64,000 bases of DNA from Sva-07 sp963774765 (GTDB lineage Bacteria; Actinomycetota; Acidimicrobiia; Acidimicrobiales; Ilumatobacteraceae). The notes under the pieces are model-generated. The model searched no databases. It was given only the letters and a program-made list of their open reading frames with translations, and had not been told where the DNA came from. Below are positions 1 to 7,531 of this stretch, piece by piece; position 1 is the stretch's first letter, and the number at the start of each line of letters is the position of its first letter. The DNA lies in the NCBI GenBank assembly GCA_963774765.1, contig CAVZGP010000009.1, forward strand, positions 124,001 through 188,000, read 5' to 3'. The position numbers and the translations under genes were made by a program.

Positions 1-503
1 GCGTTCGTCTGGTCGCTCACGTGCAAGGCGCCACCGCTGAGCGTCCATGCGATCCAACTGTCGATCGTGCCGACGCACAGGTCGCGGCCCTCGAGCCCTG
101 GGGTATTCGCGAGAATCCAGCCCGCCTTCGTCGACGACTGGTTCGGGGCGACCTGCCAGCCGTGTTCGAGCTTCGCCATGATGCACTCGCCGACGGTGCG
201 CAGGTCCTGCCAGCCGAGGCCCGGCGCGACGGGTTCGCCGGTCGTGCGGTCCCACACCAGTGTGCTCGCCCGCTGGTTCGTGATTCCCACGGCGACCACA
301 CGTTCGGTCACCACCGAGATCGCAGCGCGGGCCGCATCGAGCAGCTTTGCCGCCAACTCGGCGCCGTCGAACTCGACCAGGCCGGGAGCGGGCGTGGCCG
401 GGGGACAGGGCCGGTATTCCATCGCTCGCACCGCGAGCGTCTCGTCGACGACGGCTGCGCGCAAGCCGGTGGTGCCGACATCGATGACGAGCATCGCGCT
501 CAT
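1..503 (-). CDS. FGGY-family carbohydrate kinase, glycerol kinase-like (partial, C-terminus outside window)
   Basis: Only the first 167 residues are present; the gene runs off the left edge. The FGGY ATP-binding signature DVGTTG lies at residues 8-13, and GITNQRAST and a WQDLRT segment follow as in glycerol kinases. Known members phosphorylate polyols or sugars with ATP. ATG at 503 overlaps the stop of the upstream membrane protein gene (ATGA), so it is the distal gene of the GlpD block. A second, complete glycerol kinase lies at 20604-22094, so this copy may act on glycerol or on a related polyol. Family assignment is firm; substrate is inference. Confidence 0.85.
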   Translation of the reverse strand, partial: MSAMLVIDVGTTGLRAAVVDETLAVRAMEYRPCPPATPAPGLVEFDGAELAAKLLDAARAAISVVTERVVAVGITNQRASTLVWDRTTGEPVAPGLGWQDLRTVGECIMAKLEHGWQVAPNQSSTKAGWILANTPGLEGRDLCVGTIDSWIAWTLSGGALHVSDQTN

Positions 504-943
504 CGATTTGCTCCTTCGTTCGGTCGCTGGCTCGACGGCACGAAGCCGCGTGCTTGGAGTTGGCTGCCGAGGATGCCGCCGGCAACACCGGCGAGGATCA
601 CGAGCGACAGGGTGAAGAACACGTCGAACCAGTTCACGCTCTCACCGCGAACCAGGCGGATCACGATGAACACGCTCTGGGCGCCGACGTAGGCGAGAAG
701 GGCGGCGGTGACGCCATGCGAGAGCGGCGTACCGCGGCGTTGGACCCAGGCCGCGCAGCCTCCACCGAGCACGAAACCGAACATCGCGCCGAAGAAGAAG
801 AACGCGTTGAGACCTGACGAGTCGGAGTCGACGAATGCGGCGATGAGGGTCAGCGGGATTGCCAGGATCAGGCACACGCCGATGCCCGCTCGGATGGCGG
901 CGGCATCCCAGCGGCTCCCTGACGAGGCAGCGCTCACGGCCAC
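500..943 (-). CDS. Small integral membrane protein, function unknown
   Basis: This 147-residue protein has about four hydrophobic segments (roughly residues 20-37, 47-65, 80-97 and 107-127), broken by short charged loops and ending in a polar tail. GTG at 943 overlaps the end of the flavoprotein gene by 10 bp, and its TGA overlaps the kinase ATG. It is therefore embedded in an operon with GlpD, the AGPS-like flavoprotein and the FGGY kinase. I do not recognise the family. A link to glycerol or lipid metabolism rests on position only. Confidence 0.7.
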   Translation of the reverse strand: MAVSAASSGSRWDAAAIRAGIGVCLILAIPLTLIAAFVDSDSSGLNAFFFFGAMFGFVLGGGCAAWVQRRGTPLSHGVTAALLAYVGAQSVFIVIRLVRGESVNWFDVFFTLSLVILAGVAGGILGSQLQARGFVPSSQRPNEGANR

Positions 944-2428
944 GACACCTCACCGAACGGTGTGGGCAGGCCGAGCTTGCCGGGGTTCATGATGCCGTTG
1001 GGATCGAGCGCGGCCTTGATGGTTGCGAGCACGCCGTGCGCGGGACCGAGTGCGTCGGCCATGAACCGTCCCCGGTTGAGGCCGACGCCGTGATGGTGCG
1101 ACAGATTGCCGCCGCCAGCCAGCACCGCTCGCTGTCCGGCATCCCACAGGGCGACGTAGGTCGACTCGATCTCGTCGGGCGGTGGCGTCGCCGCGAACGT
1201 GAAGTACAGGCAGGCGCCGTCGGGATAGCTGTGCGACAGGTGGCACGTGGCCGCCCTTGCGTGGGGCACGGCCATCATCGCCGCGCGCACGTCATCGAAC
1301 AGCGTGTCGAGTCGCGACCACGGCGCGGCGATCTCCATCGTGTCGACGACGAAGCCCTTGCGGGTGAGTCCCTGCAGGGCGGAGGTGTCGTTGCGGTGGC
1401 CCATCCAAGCGTCGACGAGCGAGTCGGGCATCGTTTCGGCTCCGGCGACGACGGCCGCGTGGTCGATGATCGCCATGGTCGTGTCGACGAGATCGACGTG
1501 ACCCTCATCGAGTACCAACAGCACGCACTGGTGGCCGTCGCCACCCTGGCCGCGCTGTGACTCGACGGCGTCGTAGAGCCGCAACACCGCCGGTGTGGCA
1601 CCGGCCTGCAGAACCCGGCGGCAGGCCTCGACACCATGGGCGAACGACGCGAACGCGTACGCGGCTCGGCGCTCGTGCACCGGGACGGGATGCATGCGCA
1701 ACCAGACCCGGGTGATCACCGCCGAGCGTGCCCTCCGAACCGATGAGCAGTTGCATGAGGTCGGGCCCGGCGGCCGCGGCCGGCGCGCCGCCCGTACGGA
1801 TGGCCGTGCCGTCGGCGAGGACCGCTTCCAAGCCGACGACCATGTCTTCGATCTTGCCGTAGCGCGTCGAGTACTGGCCGGCTCCTCGGGAGGCCACCCA
1901 GCCGCCGACGGTCGCCAGGTCGAAGCTCTGCGGGAAGTGGCCCACCGACATCCCGCACGTGGTGCGCAGTTCGTCCTCGAGATCTGGGCCGAAGGTACCG
2001 GGGAGCACCTCGACGATGCCGGACACCGCGTCGATGCTCACCACACCGCTCAGCGCAGTCGCGTCGAGGACCACACCGCCGAACACGGGTGCTGCGGCCC
2101 CGCAGACGCCACTGCGACCTCCGGTGACGGTGAGGGGGAGGCGGGCGTTGTTGCACACCTGCACGACGCGGACGACTTCGTCGGTCGATGTCGGGCGAAC
2201 CACCACCTCGGCGAGCCGCGGGACCTGTCCGGCGAGCGCCCAGTGCAGCGCCAGCGGCCACCAGTCGCGGCTCGCCTCGGCAACGGTGTCGGACCCGTCG
2301 GGCTGGCCAGATTCGATCGTCTCGCAGATCGACGCAAGTGCCGCGATCGCCTCTTCGGGGACCTCGACGCTGATGTTCGTGAGGCGGCTGGCGTCACCGA
2401 GCAGTTCAATTGGTGGTGTTGGCGACAT
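934..2428 (-). CDS. FAD-linked oxidase, alkyldihydroxyacetonephosphate synthase-like; apparent +1 frameshift
   Basis: About 497 residues in two frames. The first part (from ATG 2428) has the FAD_binding_4 PP-loop region with VTGGRSG near residue 101 and a GSEGTLG segment. The second part continues with VITRVWL and carries the SHHHGVG motif typical of alkyl-DHAP synthases, then a DPNGIMNPGKLG end. The frames join cleanly if one base is removed near 1720, where GGCGGTG should read GGCGTG. Known AGPS enzymes exchange the acyl group of acyl-DHAP for an alkyl chain; bacterial relatives also include other FAD oxidases. The start overlaps glpD by 23 bp. The frameshift may be a sequence error. Confidence 0.75.
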
Positions 2429-4118
2429 GGGCACGTTGCGCTCCTGCGTTCTCTTCGTCGGCACACAGACGGCGGTACTCGTCGAGCTGGCGATCGGTTT
2501 CGTCAGTCGACCAACCGAGTTCCTCGGCGAGAAGTGCGGCCACCGAAGGGGCGGCGGCGAGGCTGGCGGCACGGTCGAACAGGTGGGCTCGCGTGCGTCG
2601 AGCGAGGACGTCGTCGAGGGTGGTGGCCATCTCGTGGCGAACGGCATAGACGGCCTCAGCGCGCAGGTAGGGCTGGCCCACGACGAGTGGCTCGGCGAGG
2701 TCGGGGCGAAAGGCGATGAGCGCGCGCACCTCGTCGGCCATCGAGCCGTACCGGTGGACGAGATGATGGTCGGTGGTGCCGGGTTCGGCCGAATCGCCCG
2801 AACGGTCGGCGCCGAGTAGTCGCAGGCGTCGCGTGGCGGATCGTCGCGCACGCCGGGGCGCATCGAGGCGCTTCGCGACCATGTCGACGGTGTCCTCGGC
2901 CATTTCGCGGTACGTCGTGAGCTTGCCGCCGTTGACCCGCACGACACCGGCCGCGCTCACCGCCACCTGATGCCGGCGCGACAGGTCGGCGGTCTTGGCG
3001 TCAGCGTCGACTGCGGCGTCGCTCTTCACGAGGGGCCGCAGCCCGGCCCAGACCCCGGTGATGTCGCCAGGGGTGATCCGCTCGGCGGTCGTCGGATCGA
3101 GTGCCTCGTTCAGTGCGGTGAGGACGTAGTCGATGTCGTCGGCGGTGCACTGAGGATCGTCGAGCGGGCCGTCGTAGTCGGTGTCGGTCGTGCCGATGTA
3201 GACGTGTTCGAACGTTCCGTCGGGTCGCGGACCCCAGGGAACGAGGAACAGGCTGCGACGATCGCTGCGCACAGGGATGATGACGGCGATGTCGACGCGG
3301 ATCTTGTCCCACGGCACGCTGACGTGTACCCCTTTGGCCGGTCTGATCGACCCGGGGTTCTCGGCCTCGTCGAGCGAACGCACGTCGTCGGCCCACACAC
3401 CGGCCGCGTTGACGATGCATCGTGCAGCGACGTGGAACTGCTCGCCGTCGGCGTCGACGACGACACCGGTCGCGTCGCCGTGCGCTGGATCGACGGTGAC
3501 ATCGACGACCGAGCACCGAGTGGCCACGACCGCGCCACGGTCCGCGGCCGTACGCGCGACGGTGAGAGCGAGTCGGGCGTCGTCGGCACCTGCGTCGAAG
3601 TACAGGTAGCCCGCGCTGAGCTTGTCGAGGTGGGTGGTGGGGAAGTGGGCCGCTGCCTGCTGCGCCGACACCCGCTGGTGGAGCTTGCCGATGCGCCATC
3701 CGCCGGTGAGGTCGTACATCCACATCGCGGAGCCGAGTGCCTTGGCGATCTTCTTCGACACGACGCCGTCCTTGGTCAGGATCGGGATCATGAACGGCAG
3801 GATCTCCACCAGATGCGGCGCGTTCTTCATCAGGCGGCGCCGTTCGCGCAGCGCCTCGTAGACCAGGCGTACGTCGCCGTTCTGGAGGTACCGCAGGCCG
3901 CCGTGCACCATCTTCGAGCTCTTCGATGACGTCCCGCTGGCGATGTCGTCGCGTTCGACAAGTGCCGTGCGAAGACCCCGTGCGGCCGCATCGAGCGCCA
4001 CGCCGACCCCGGTGATCCCGCCGCCGATCACCAGCACGTCGAATGGATCGTCGGCGGTGCCGGCTCGCAGCGCGTCGAGCATCGCCCCACGTTCGAATGG
4101 TCGCTTCGGTCCCGACAT
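2406..4118 (-). CDS. glpD: Aerobic glycerol-3-phosphate dehydrogenase
   Basis: 570 residues, the usual length for GlpD. The N-terminal FAD dinucleotide fold VIGGGITG is at residues 30-37, followed by GTSSKSSKMVHGGLRYL, a hallmark of GlpD/GlpA. The C-terminal helical extension is present (residues about 430-560). The enzyme oxidises glycerol-3-phosphate to DHAP at the membrane and passes electrons to quinone. It leads a minus-strand operon with the AGPS-like flavoprotein, so DHAP would be made next to an enzyme family that uses acyl-DHAP. A TACCAT -10 lies 7 nt before ATG 4118, suggesting a leaderless transcript. The upstream PerR-type operator sits in the shared divergent region. Confidence 0.93.
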   Translation of the reverse strand: MSGPKRPFERGAMLDALRAGTADDPFDVLVIGGGITGVGVALDAAARGLRTALVERDDIASGTSSKSSKMVHGGLRYLQNGDVRLVYEALRERRRLMKNAPHLVEILPFMIPILTKDGVVSKKIAKALGSAMWMYDLTGGWRIGKLHQRVSAQQAAAHFPTTHLDKLSAGYLYFDAGADDARLALTVARTAADRGAVVATRCSVVDVTVDPAHGDATGVVVDADGEQFHVAARCIVNAAGVWADDVRSLDEAENPGSIRPAKGVHVSVPWDKIRVDIAVIIPVRSDRRSLFLVPWGPRPDGTFEHVYIGTTDTDYDGPLDDPQCTADDIDYVLTALNEALDPTTAERITPGDITGVWAGLRPLVKSDAAVDADAKTADLSRRHQVAVSAAGVVRVNGGKLTTYREMAEDTVDMVAKRLDAPRRARRSATRRLRLLGADRSGDSAEPGTTDHHLVHRYGSMADEVRALIAFRPDLAEPLVVGQPYLRAEAVYAVRHEMATTLDDVLARRTRAHLFDRAASLAAAPSVAALLAEELGWSTDETDRQLDEYRRLCADEENAGAQRAHVANTTN

Positions 4119-4125
4119 GGCCCCG

Positions 4126-4131
4126 ATGGTA
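4126..4131 (-). promoter_or_regulatory. Putative -10 element of glpD (leaderless promoter)
   Basis: On the minus strand TACCAT ends 7 nt before the glpD ATG. This is the spacing expected when transcription starts at the A of the start codon. No ribosome-binding site is visible. A -35 was not clear. Confidence 0.45.
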
Positions 4132-4162
4132 CGAGAAACGATGACCAGGGGCGAAGGTCCCT

Positions 4163-4198
4163 ATCTGCACGACTTGCTGATCTGCATGAGGTGCAGAT
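4163..4198. promoter_or_regulatory. Putative Fur/PerR-type operator with three ATCTGCA half-sites
   Basis: The heptamer ATCTGCA occurs at 4163-4169 and 4180-4186 on the plus strand and inverted (TGCAGAT) at 4192-4198. The last two form a perfect 7-5-7 inverted repeat ending 3 nt before the regulator ATG. The position suggests autoregulation of the Fur-family gene and its downstream rubrerythrin operon, possibly also affecting divergent glpD. Repeats are seen directly; the binding protein is inferred. Confidence 0.55.
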
Positions 4199-4201
4199 AC
4201 G

Positions 4202-4697
4202 ATGGTCACCGTGAAATCGTCGACCGAACTCGCCGAGGCCTTCCGGGCCAAGGGACTCAAGGTCACGCCGCAACGCCAGTTGTTGTTCACGTTGCTCGAG
4301 CACGACACGAGCCACCCCACCGCCGAGGGCCTCTATGTCGCGCGCGAGCAGCCAGATGCCGGGCATCTCGCTGCGCACCGTGTACACCACACTCACCGAC
4401 CTCGTCGGGATGGGTGAACTCAACTCGGTCGGCCTGGGCTCCGGGGCCATCCGTTTCGACCCGAACGTCGACGACCATCACCACGGCGTGTGTGACGCGT
4501 GCGGGGCGATCGTCGATCTCTACGTGCGGGGCTCGGACACGCTCGTCGTCGACGGCGACGACCGATTCACCCCGCAATCGGCCTCGATCGTGTTTCGCGG
4601 TACGTGCGCATCCTGCGCCGATGCCGACATCGCGTCTCATCCACATCCCAAACCCAATCCCAATCACACATCCAACAAGGAGCACCACCATGGCTGA
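4202..4697 (+). CDS. Fur-family regulator, PerR-like by context; apparent +1 frameshift
   Basis: About 164 residues once one base is removed near 4341 (GTCGCGCGCG should read GTGCGCGCG, giving LYVRASSQMPGISLRTVY). The winged-helix part reads KVTPQRQ and ISLRTVYTTL. The metal/dimer domain has DDHHHGVCDACG and a second CASC pair, i.e. two Cys-X2-Cys structural zinc motifs as in Fur/PerR/Zur. Its stop overlaps the rubrerythrin start, and an inverted repeat lies just upstream. Gene order with rubrerythrin favours a peroxide or redox sensor over an iron or zinc regulator, but metal specificity cannot be read from sequence. Frameshift is probably an error, otherwise a truncated regulator. Confidence 0.78.
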
Positions 4698-5109
4698 CCT
4701 CAACGGCACCAAGACCCACGAGAACCTGAAGGAGGCGTTCGCCGGCGAGAGCCAGGCGAATCGTCGCTACCTGTGGTTCGCCCAGAAGGCCGACATCGAG
4801 GGCTACCCCGATTCCGCGGCGCTGTTCCGCTCGGTCGCCGAAGGCGAGACCGGCCACGCCCACGGCCACCTCGAGTACCTCGCCGAAGTCGGCGACCCCG
4901 CGTCTGGCGAGCCCATCGGCGACACCGAGGAGAATTTCAAGGCGTCGATCGCCGGCGAGACCTACGAGTACACCCAGATGTACCCCGGCTTCGCCAAGAC
5001 CGCTCGCGACGAAGGCTTCGACGAGATCGCCGACTGGTTCGAGACGCTCGCGCGCGCCGAGAAGAGCCACGCCGGCCGCTTCACCCAGGGCCTCGAGTCG
5101 ATTTCCTGA
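4690..5109 (+). CDS. Rubrerythrin (ferritin-like di-iron domain only)
   Basis: 139 residues forming a single four-helix di-iron domain. Ligand-type residues are seen in AGESQANRRY, EGETGHAHGHLEY, AGETYEY and RAEKSHAGRF. The C-terminal rubredoxin domain of classical rubrerythrin is absent, so an outside electron donor is needed. Members reduce hydrogen peroxide to water in the cytoplasm. A strong AAGGAG site lies 7 nt upstream of ATG 4690, which fixes the start. It overlaps the regulator gene by 8 bp and precedes an Fe-S protein and a DUF3501 protein in the same direction. Confidence 0.92.
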   Translation: MADLNGTKTHENLKEAFAGESQANRRYLWFAQKADIEGYPDSAALFRSVAEGETGHAHGHLEYLAEVGDPASGEPIGDTEENFKASIAGETYEYTQMYPGFAKTARDEGFDEIADWFETLARAEKSHAGRFTQGLESIS

Positions 5110-5114
5110 TGTGC

Positions 5115-5147
5115 TCGGGTGGGGGCCGCGCTGCGGCCCCCACCCGA
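5115..5147 (+). terminator. Strong GC hairpin after rubrerythrin (terminator or mRNA stabiliser)
   Basis: A perfect 15-bp inverted repeat (5115-5129 with 5133-5147) with a 3-nt loop begins 6 nt after the rubrerythrin stop. There is no T-tract, so it may attenuate or protect the rubrerythrin mRNA rather than stop transcription fully. The next gene starts 35 bp later. Confidence 0.55.
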
Positions 5148-5182
5148 CAACATTCGCCGACCTCTCGCGGAAGACTTGCCAC

Positions 5183-6484
5183 ATGACCACCACGTACGAC
5201 CCGAAACATCCCAAGTACTTCGACGAAGCCGACGTGCGCGAAGAACTGACCCGCGTCTACGACCTGTGTCACGGATGTCGATTGTGCTTCAAGTTCTGCA
5301 CGTCGTTCCCGACGCTGTTCGAGATGGTCGACAACCACGAGGACCAGGACGCCGGCCGACTCACGCCGGCCGAACAGGATCAGGTCGTCGACGAGTGCTT
5401 CCAGTGCAAGCTGTGCTACGTCAACTGCCCGTACATCCCCGAGTTGCACGAGTGGAACCTCGACTTCCCGCGGTTGATGTTGCGAGCCGACGCCATGCAG
5501 CACACCAACGGCCTCAAGTCGGCGCGCGACAAGGCGACGACCCAGATGATGGGCCGCACCGACCTGCTCGGCACGTTGGCGACGAGCACCGGGCCGATCG
5601 CCAACAAGGTGATCAACGCCGAGCCTGGATCCGCGATCCGCAAGGTGGTCGCCAAGGCCACGGGCGTGTCGTCGGTCCGCCTGCTGCCGCCGTATGCGAA
5701 GCAGCGGTTCTCCACCTGGTTCAACAAGCGCCCGAAGATCAACCTGACCAGACGTCAGGGCCGCGTCACGGTGTTGCCCACCTGTCTCGTCGAATATCAG
5801 GAGACCCAGATCGGCAAGGACCTCGTGAAGGTCTACGAACGCAACGGCATCGAGTGCAACAACACCGACGCCGGCTGTTGCGGCGCGCCGTGGCTGCACT
5901 CTGGCAACGTCAAGGAGTTCACCAAGGTCGCCGAGAAGAACATCAAGATCCTCGCCGCCGAGGTCCGTGCGGGCACCGACATCGTCGTGCCGCAGCCGAC
6001 GTGCAGCTACATCATCAAGAAGGACTATCTCGACTATGTCGGCGGTCCCGATGCTGAACTCGTCGCCGAGCACACCTTCGACGCGGCCGAGTACCTGATG
6101 CAGGTCCACAAGGGCGACGACACCGTGCTCGACACCGAGTTCCCTGGCGAGACCGTCGAATCGATCACGTACCACACCCCGTGTCACCTGCGGGCCCAGA
6201 ACATCGGCTTCAAGAGCCGCGATCTGATGAAGTTGACCGGCGCCAAGGTCAAGCTCGTCCAGCAGTGCTCGGGCGTCGACGGCATGTGGGGCTTCCGGGC
6301 CGGCAACGAGAACATCTCGGTGCCGATCGCCAAGAAGCTCGGTGAGCAGATCGACAAGGCCGGCGGCGACGTCGTGGCCGGTGACTGCCACCTCGCCAAC
6401 ACCGCAATCGTCGAGCAGACCGGCCGTACCCCGCAACACCCGCTTCAGGTGCTGGCCCGCGCGTACGGCATCCCCGAAGAATGA
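5183..6484 (+). CDS. Fe-S oxidoreductase with two 4Fe-4S motifs and CCG (cysteine-rich) domains, GlpC/HdrD-like
   Basis: 433 residues from ATG 5183 (MTTTYDPKHP). An N-terminal ferredoxin part has CHGCRLCFKFC and CFQCKLCYVNCP. Two CCG-type repeats follow: AGCCGAPW in the first, and a modified PCHLR...QQCSG in the second. Such proteins resemble GlpC and heterodisulfide reductase subunits and carry electrons between Fe-S clusters and flavin or quinone partners. No membrane segment is seen. It lies between rubrerythrin and DUF3501, so a role in supplying electrons to the rubredoxin-less rubrerythrin is plausible but unproven. Confidence 0.85.
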   Translation: MTTTYDPKHPKYFDEADVREELTRVYDLCHGCRLCFKFCTSFPTLFEMVDNHEDQDAGRLTPAEQDQVVDECFQCKLCYVNCPYIPELHEWNLDFPRLMLRADAMQHTNGLKSARDKATTQMMGRTDLLGTLATSTGPIANKVINAEPGSAIRKVVAKATGVSSVRLLPPYAKQRFSTWFNKRPKINLTRRQGRVTVLPTCLVEYQETQIGKDLVKVYERNGIECNNTDAGCCGAPWLHSGNVKEFTKVAEKNIKILAAEVRAGTDIVVPQPTCSYIIKKDYLDYVGGPDAELVAEHTFDAAEYLMQVHKGDDTVLDTEFPGETVESITYHTPCHLRAQNIGFKSRDLMKLTGAKVKLVQQCSGVDGMWGFRAGNENISVPIAKKLGEQIDKAGGDVVAGDCHLANTAIVEQTGRTPQHPLQVLARAYGIPEE

Positions 6485-6509
6485 CCTCGATCTGACCAGA
6501 GGAGTTGTG

Positions 6510-7115
6510 ATGTCCCCCCAGACCAGCACCCGCAAGCTCACCCTCGCCGACATCGCCGACGTGCGCGCCTACGAGCGCGAACGCGACGAGTTCCGGGCAA
6601 TGGTGATGGAGATCAAGCGCCGCCGCCGGCTGTCGTTCGGCACGATCATCACGCTGATGTTCGAGAACCGCGACACCATGCGCCTGCAGATCCAGGAGAT
6701 GGCACGAGTCGAGAAGCTCGTCACCGACGAAGAGATCCAGGTCGAACTCGACACGTACAACCCGATGATCCCCGAGCGGGGACAGCTCACCGCGACGGTG
6801 TTCCTCGAGCTGACCGACGACGATCAGATGCGGGAGTGGTTGCCGAAGCTCGTCGGTATCGAGCGCTCGTTCGCGATCGTGCTGCCGAACGGCGATCGAG
6901 TCCGCTCGATCACCGAGGAGGCCCATGCCGGCCAACTCACGCGGGTGGAGGTCACCGCAGCGGTGCACTACATCCGCTTCGAGTTCACCCCTGAGCAGGT
7001 CGAGTCGTTCGCCAACGGCACCGTGCGTGTCGAGATCGAACACCCTGCCTATCTGGAGGCGATCGAGCTGTCCGAGTCGACCCACGCGGAGCTGCTCGAC
7101 GACCTGCGCGGCTGA
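6510..7115 (+). CDS. DUF3501 family protein
   Basis: 201 residues from ATG 6510, preceded by an AGAGGAG site. The start LTLADIADVRAYERERDEFR, the IKRRRR segment and the FENRDTMRLQIQEM block match what I recall of DUF3501 proteins, which I know mainly as neighbours of rubrerythrin and CCG-domain Fe-S proteins. No cysteines, membrane segments or signal peptide are seen, so it is likely a cytoplasmic accessory protein. Molecular function is unknown. It is 25 bp downstream of the Fe-S gene and is the last gene of the unit. Confidence 0.75.
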   Translation: MSPQTSTRKLTLADIADVRAYERERDEFRAMVMEIKRRRRLSFGTIITLMFENRDTMRLQIQEMARVEKLVTDEEIQVELDTYNPMIPERGQLTATVFLELTDDDQMREWLPKLVGIERSFAIVLPNGDRVRSITEEAHAGQLTRVEVTAAVHYIRFEFTPEQVESFANGTVRVEIEHPAYLEAIELSESTHAELLDDLRG

Positions 7116-7119
7116 CGCG

Positions 7120-7144
7120 TCGGCCCGGTGATCGGCTTGGCCGA
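7120..7144 (+). terminator. Weak possible terminator after the DUF3501 gene
   Basis: TCGGCC at 7120-7125 pairs with GGCCGA at 7139-7144 across 13 nt and is followed by AAAATTTCT. It sits at the end of the operon, but the stem is only 6 bp. Confidence 0.3.
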
Positions 7145-7177
7145 AAATTTCTCCTGGCGTTACGCGCCCGTCGGTTC

Positions 7178-7183
7178 TAGATT
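7178..7183 (+). promoter_or_regulatory. Putative -10 element of whiB
   Basis: TAGATT lies 38 nt upstream of the GTG start, with a GGGGAG Shine-Dalgarno-like site at 7206-7211. Unlike many genes here, whiB would thus have a leader. The -35 is not clear. Confidence 0.4.
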
Positions 7184-7221
7184 CCTTCACTGAGGGGCGA
7201 GCTACGGGGAGTCAACCGCAC

Positions 7222-7461
7222 GTGTCGGTACAGGAATTGAAATGGTGGGATCTGGGAGCATGCCGGGGGCTCGACGCCTCCGTCTTCTATCCGGATGACG
7301 ATGAGGGCGCTGATGCCGCCAAGGCCGTGTGCGCGGAGTGCTCGGTGCAAACGGTGTGTCTCGACTATGCGTTGTCGGTACGCGAGAAGGCGGGGGTCTG
7401 GGGCGGGGCGACCGAACGCGACCGTCGCCGGATGATCCGCCAACGCCGCCGTACCCACTGA
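7222..7461 (+). CDS. WhiB-family Fe-S transcriptional regulator
   Basis: 79 residues with the four cluster-binding cysteines at 14, 37, 40 and 46 (C...CxxC...C), the GVWGG turn, and a basic C-terminal helix RDRRRMIRQRRR for DNA contact. WhiB proteins are restricted to Actinobacteria and their phages; they bind 4Fe-4S clusters and usually work with the principal sigma factor. The GTG start is supported by an upstream GGGGAG. Which WhiB subgroup it belongs to cannot be fixed from context. It is monocistronic, between the DUF3501 operon and trpD. Confidence 0.93.
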   Translation: MSVQELKWWDLGACRGLDASVFYPDDDEGADAAKAVCAECSVQTVCLDYALSVREKAGVWGGATERDRRRMIRQRRRTH

Positions 7462-7518
7462 CCACACGCGGTGGTGCCGCCGCGCCGAACCCGGTTCGCG
7501 CCGGGGCGCATGCACCCC

Positions 7519-7524
7519 TACCAT
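7519..7524 (+). promoter_or_regulatory. Putative -10 element of trpD (leaderless promoter)
   Basis: TACCAT ends 7 nt before ATG 7532. This spacing favours ATG 7532 over the in-frame GTG at 7526 as the start. Confidence 0.4.
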
Positions 7525-7531
7525 CGTGGCG

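Noticed and set aside
4335..4697. A separate short gene for the C-terminal half of the Fur-family protein
   Set aside because: It lacks the DNA-binding half, begins inside the same domain and joins exactly to the upstream frame after one base is removed.
5081..6553. Long open frame antisense to the CCG Fe-S protein gene
   Set aside because: It mirrors a gene with intact cluster motifs and has no recognisable domain.
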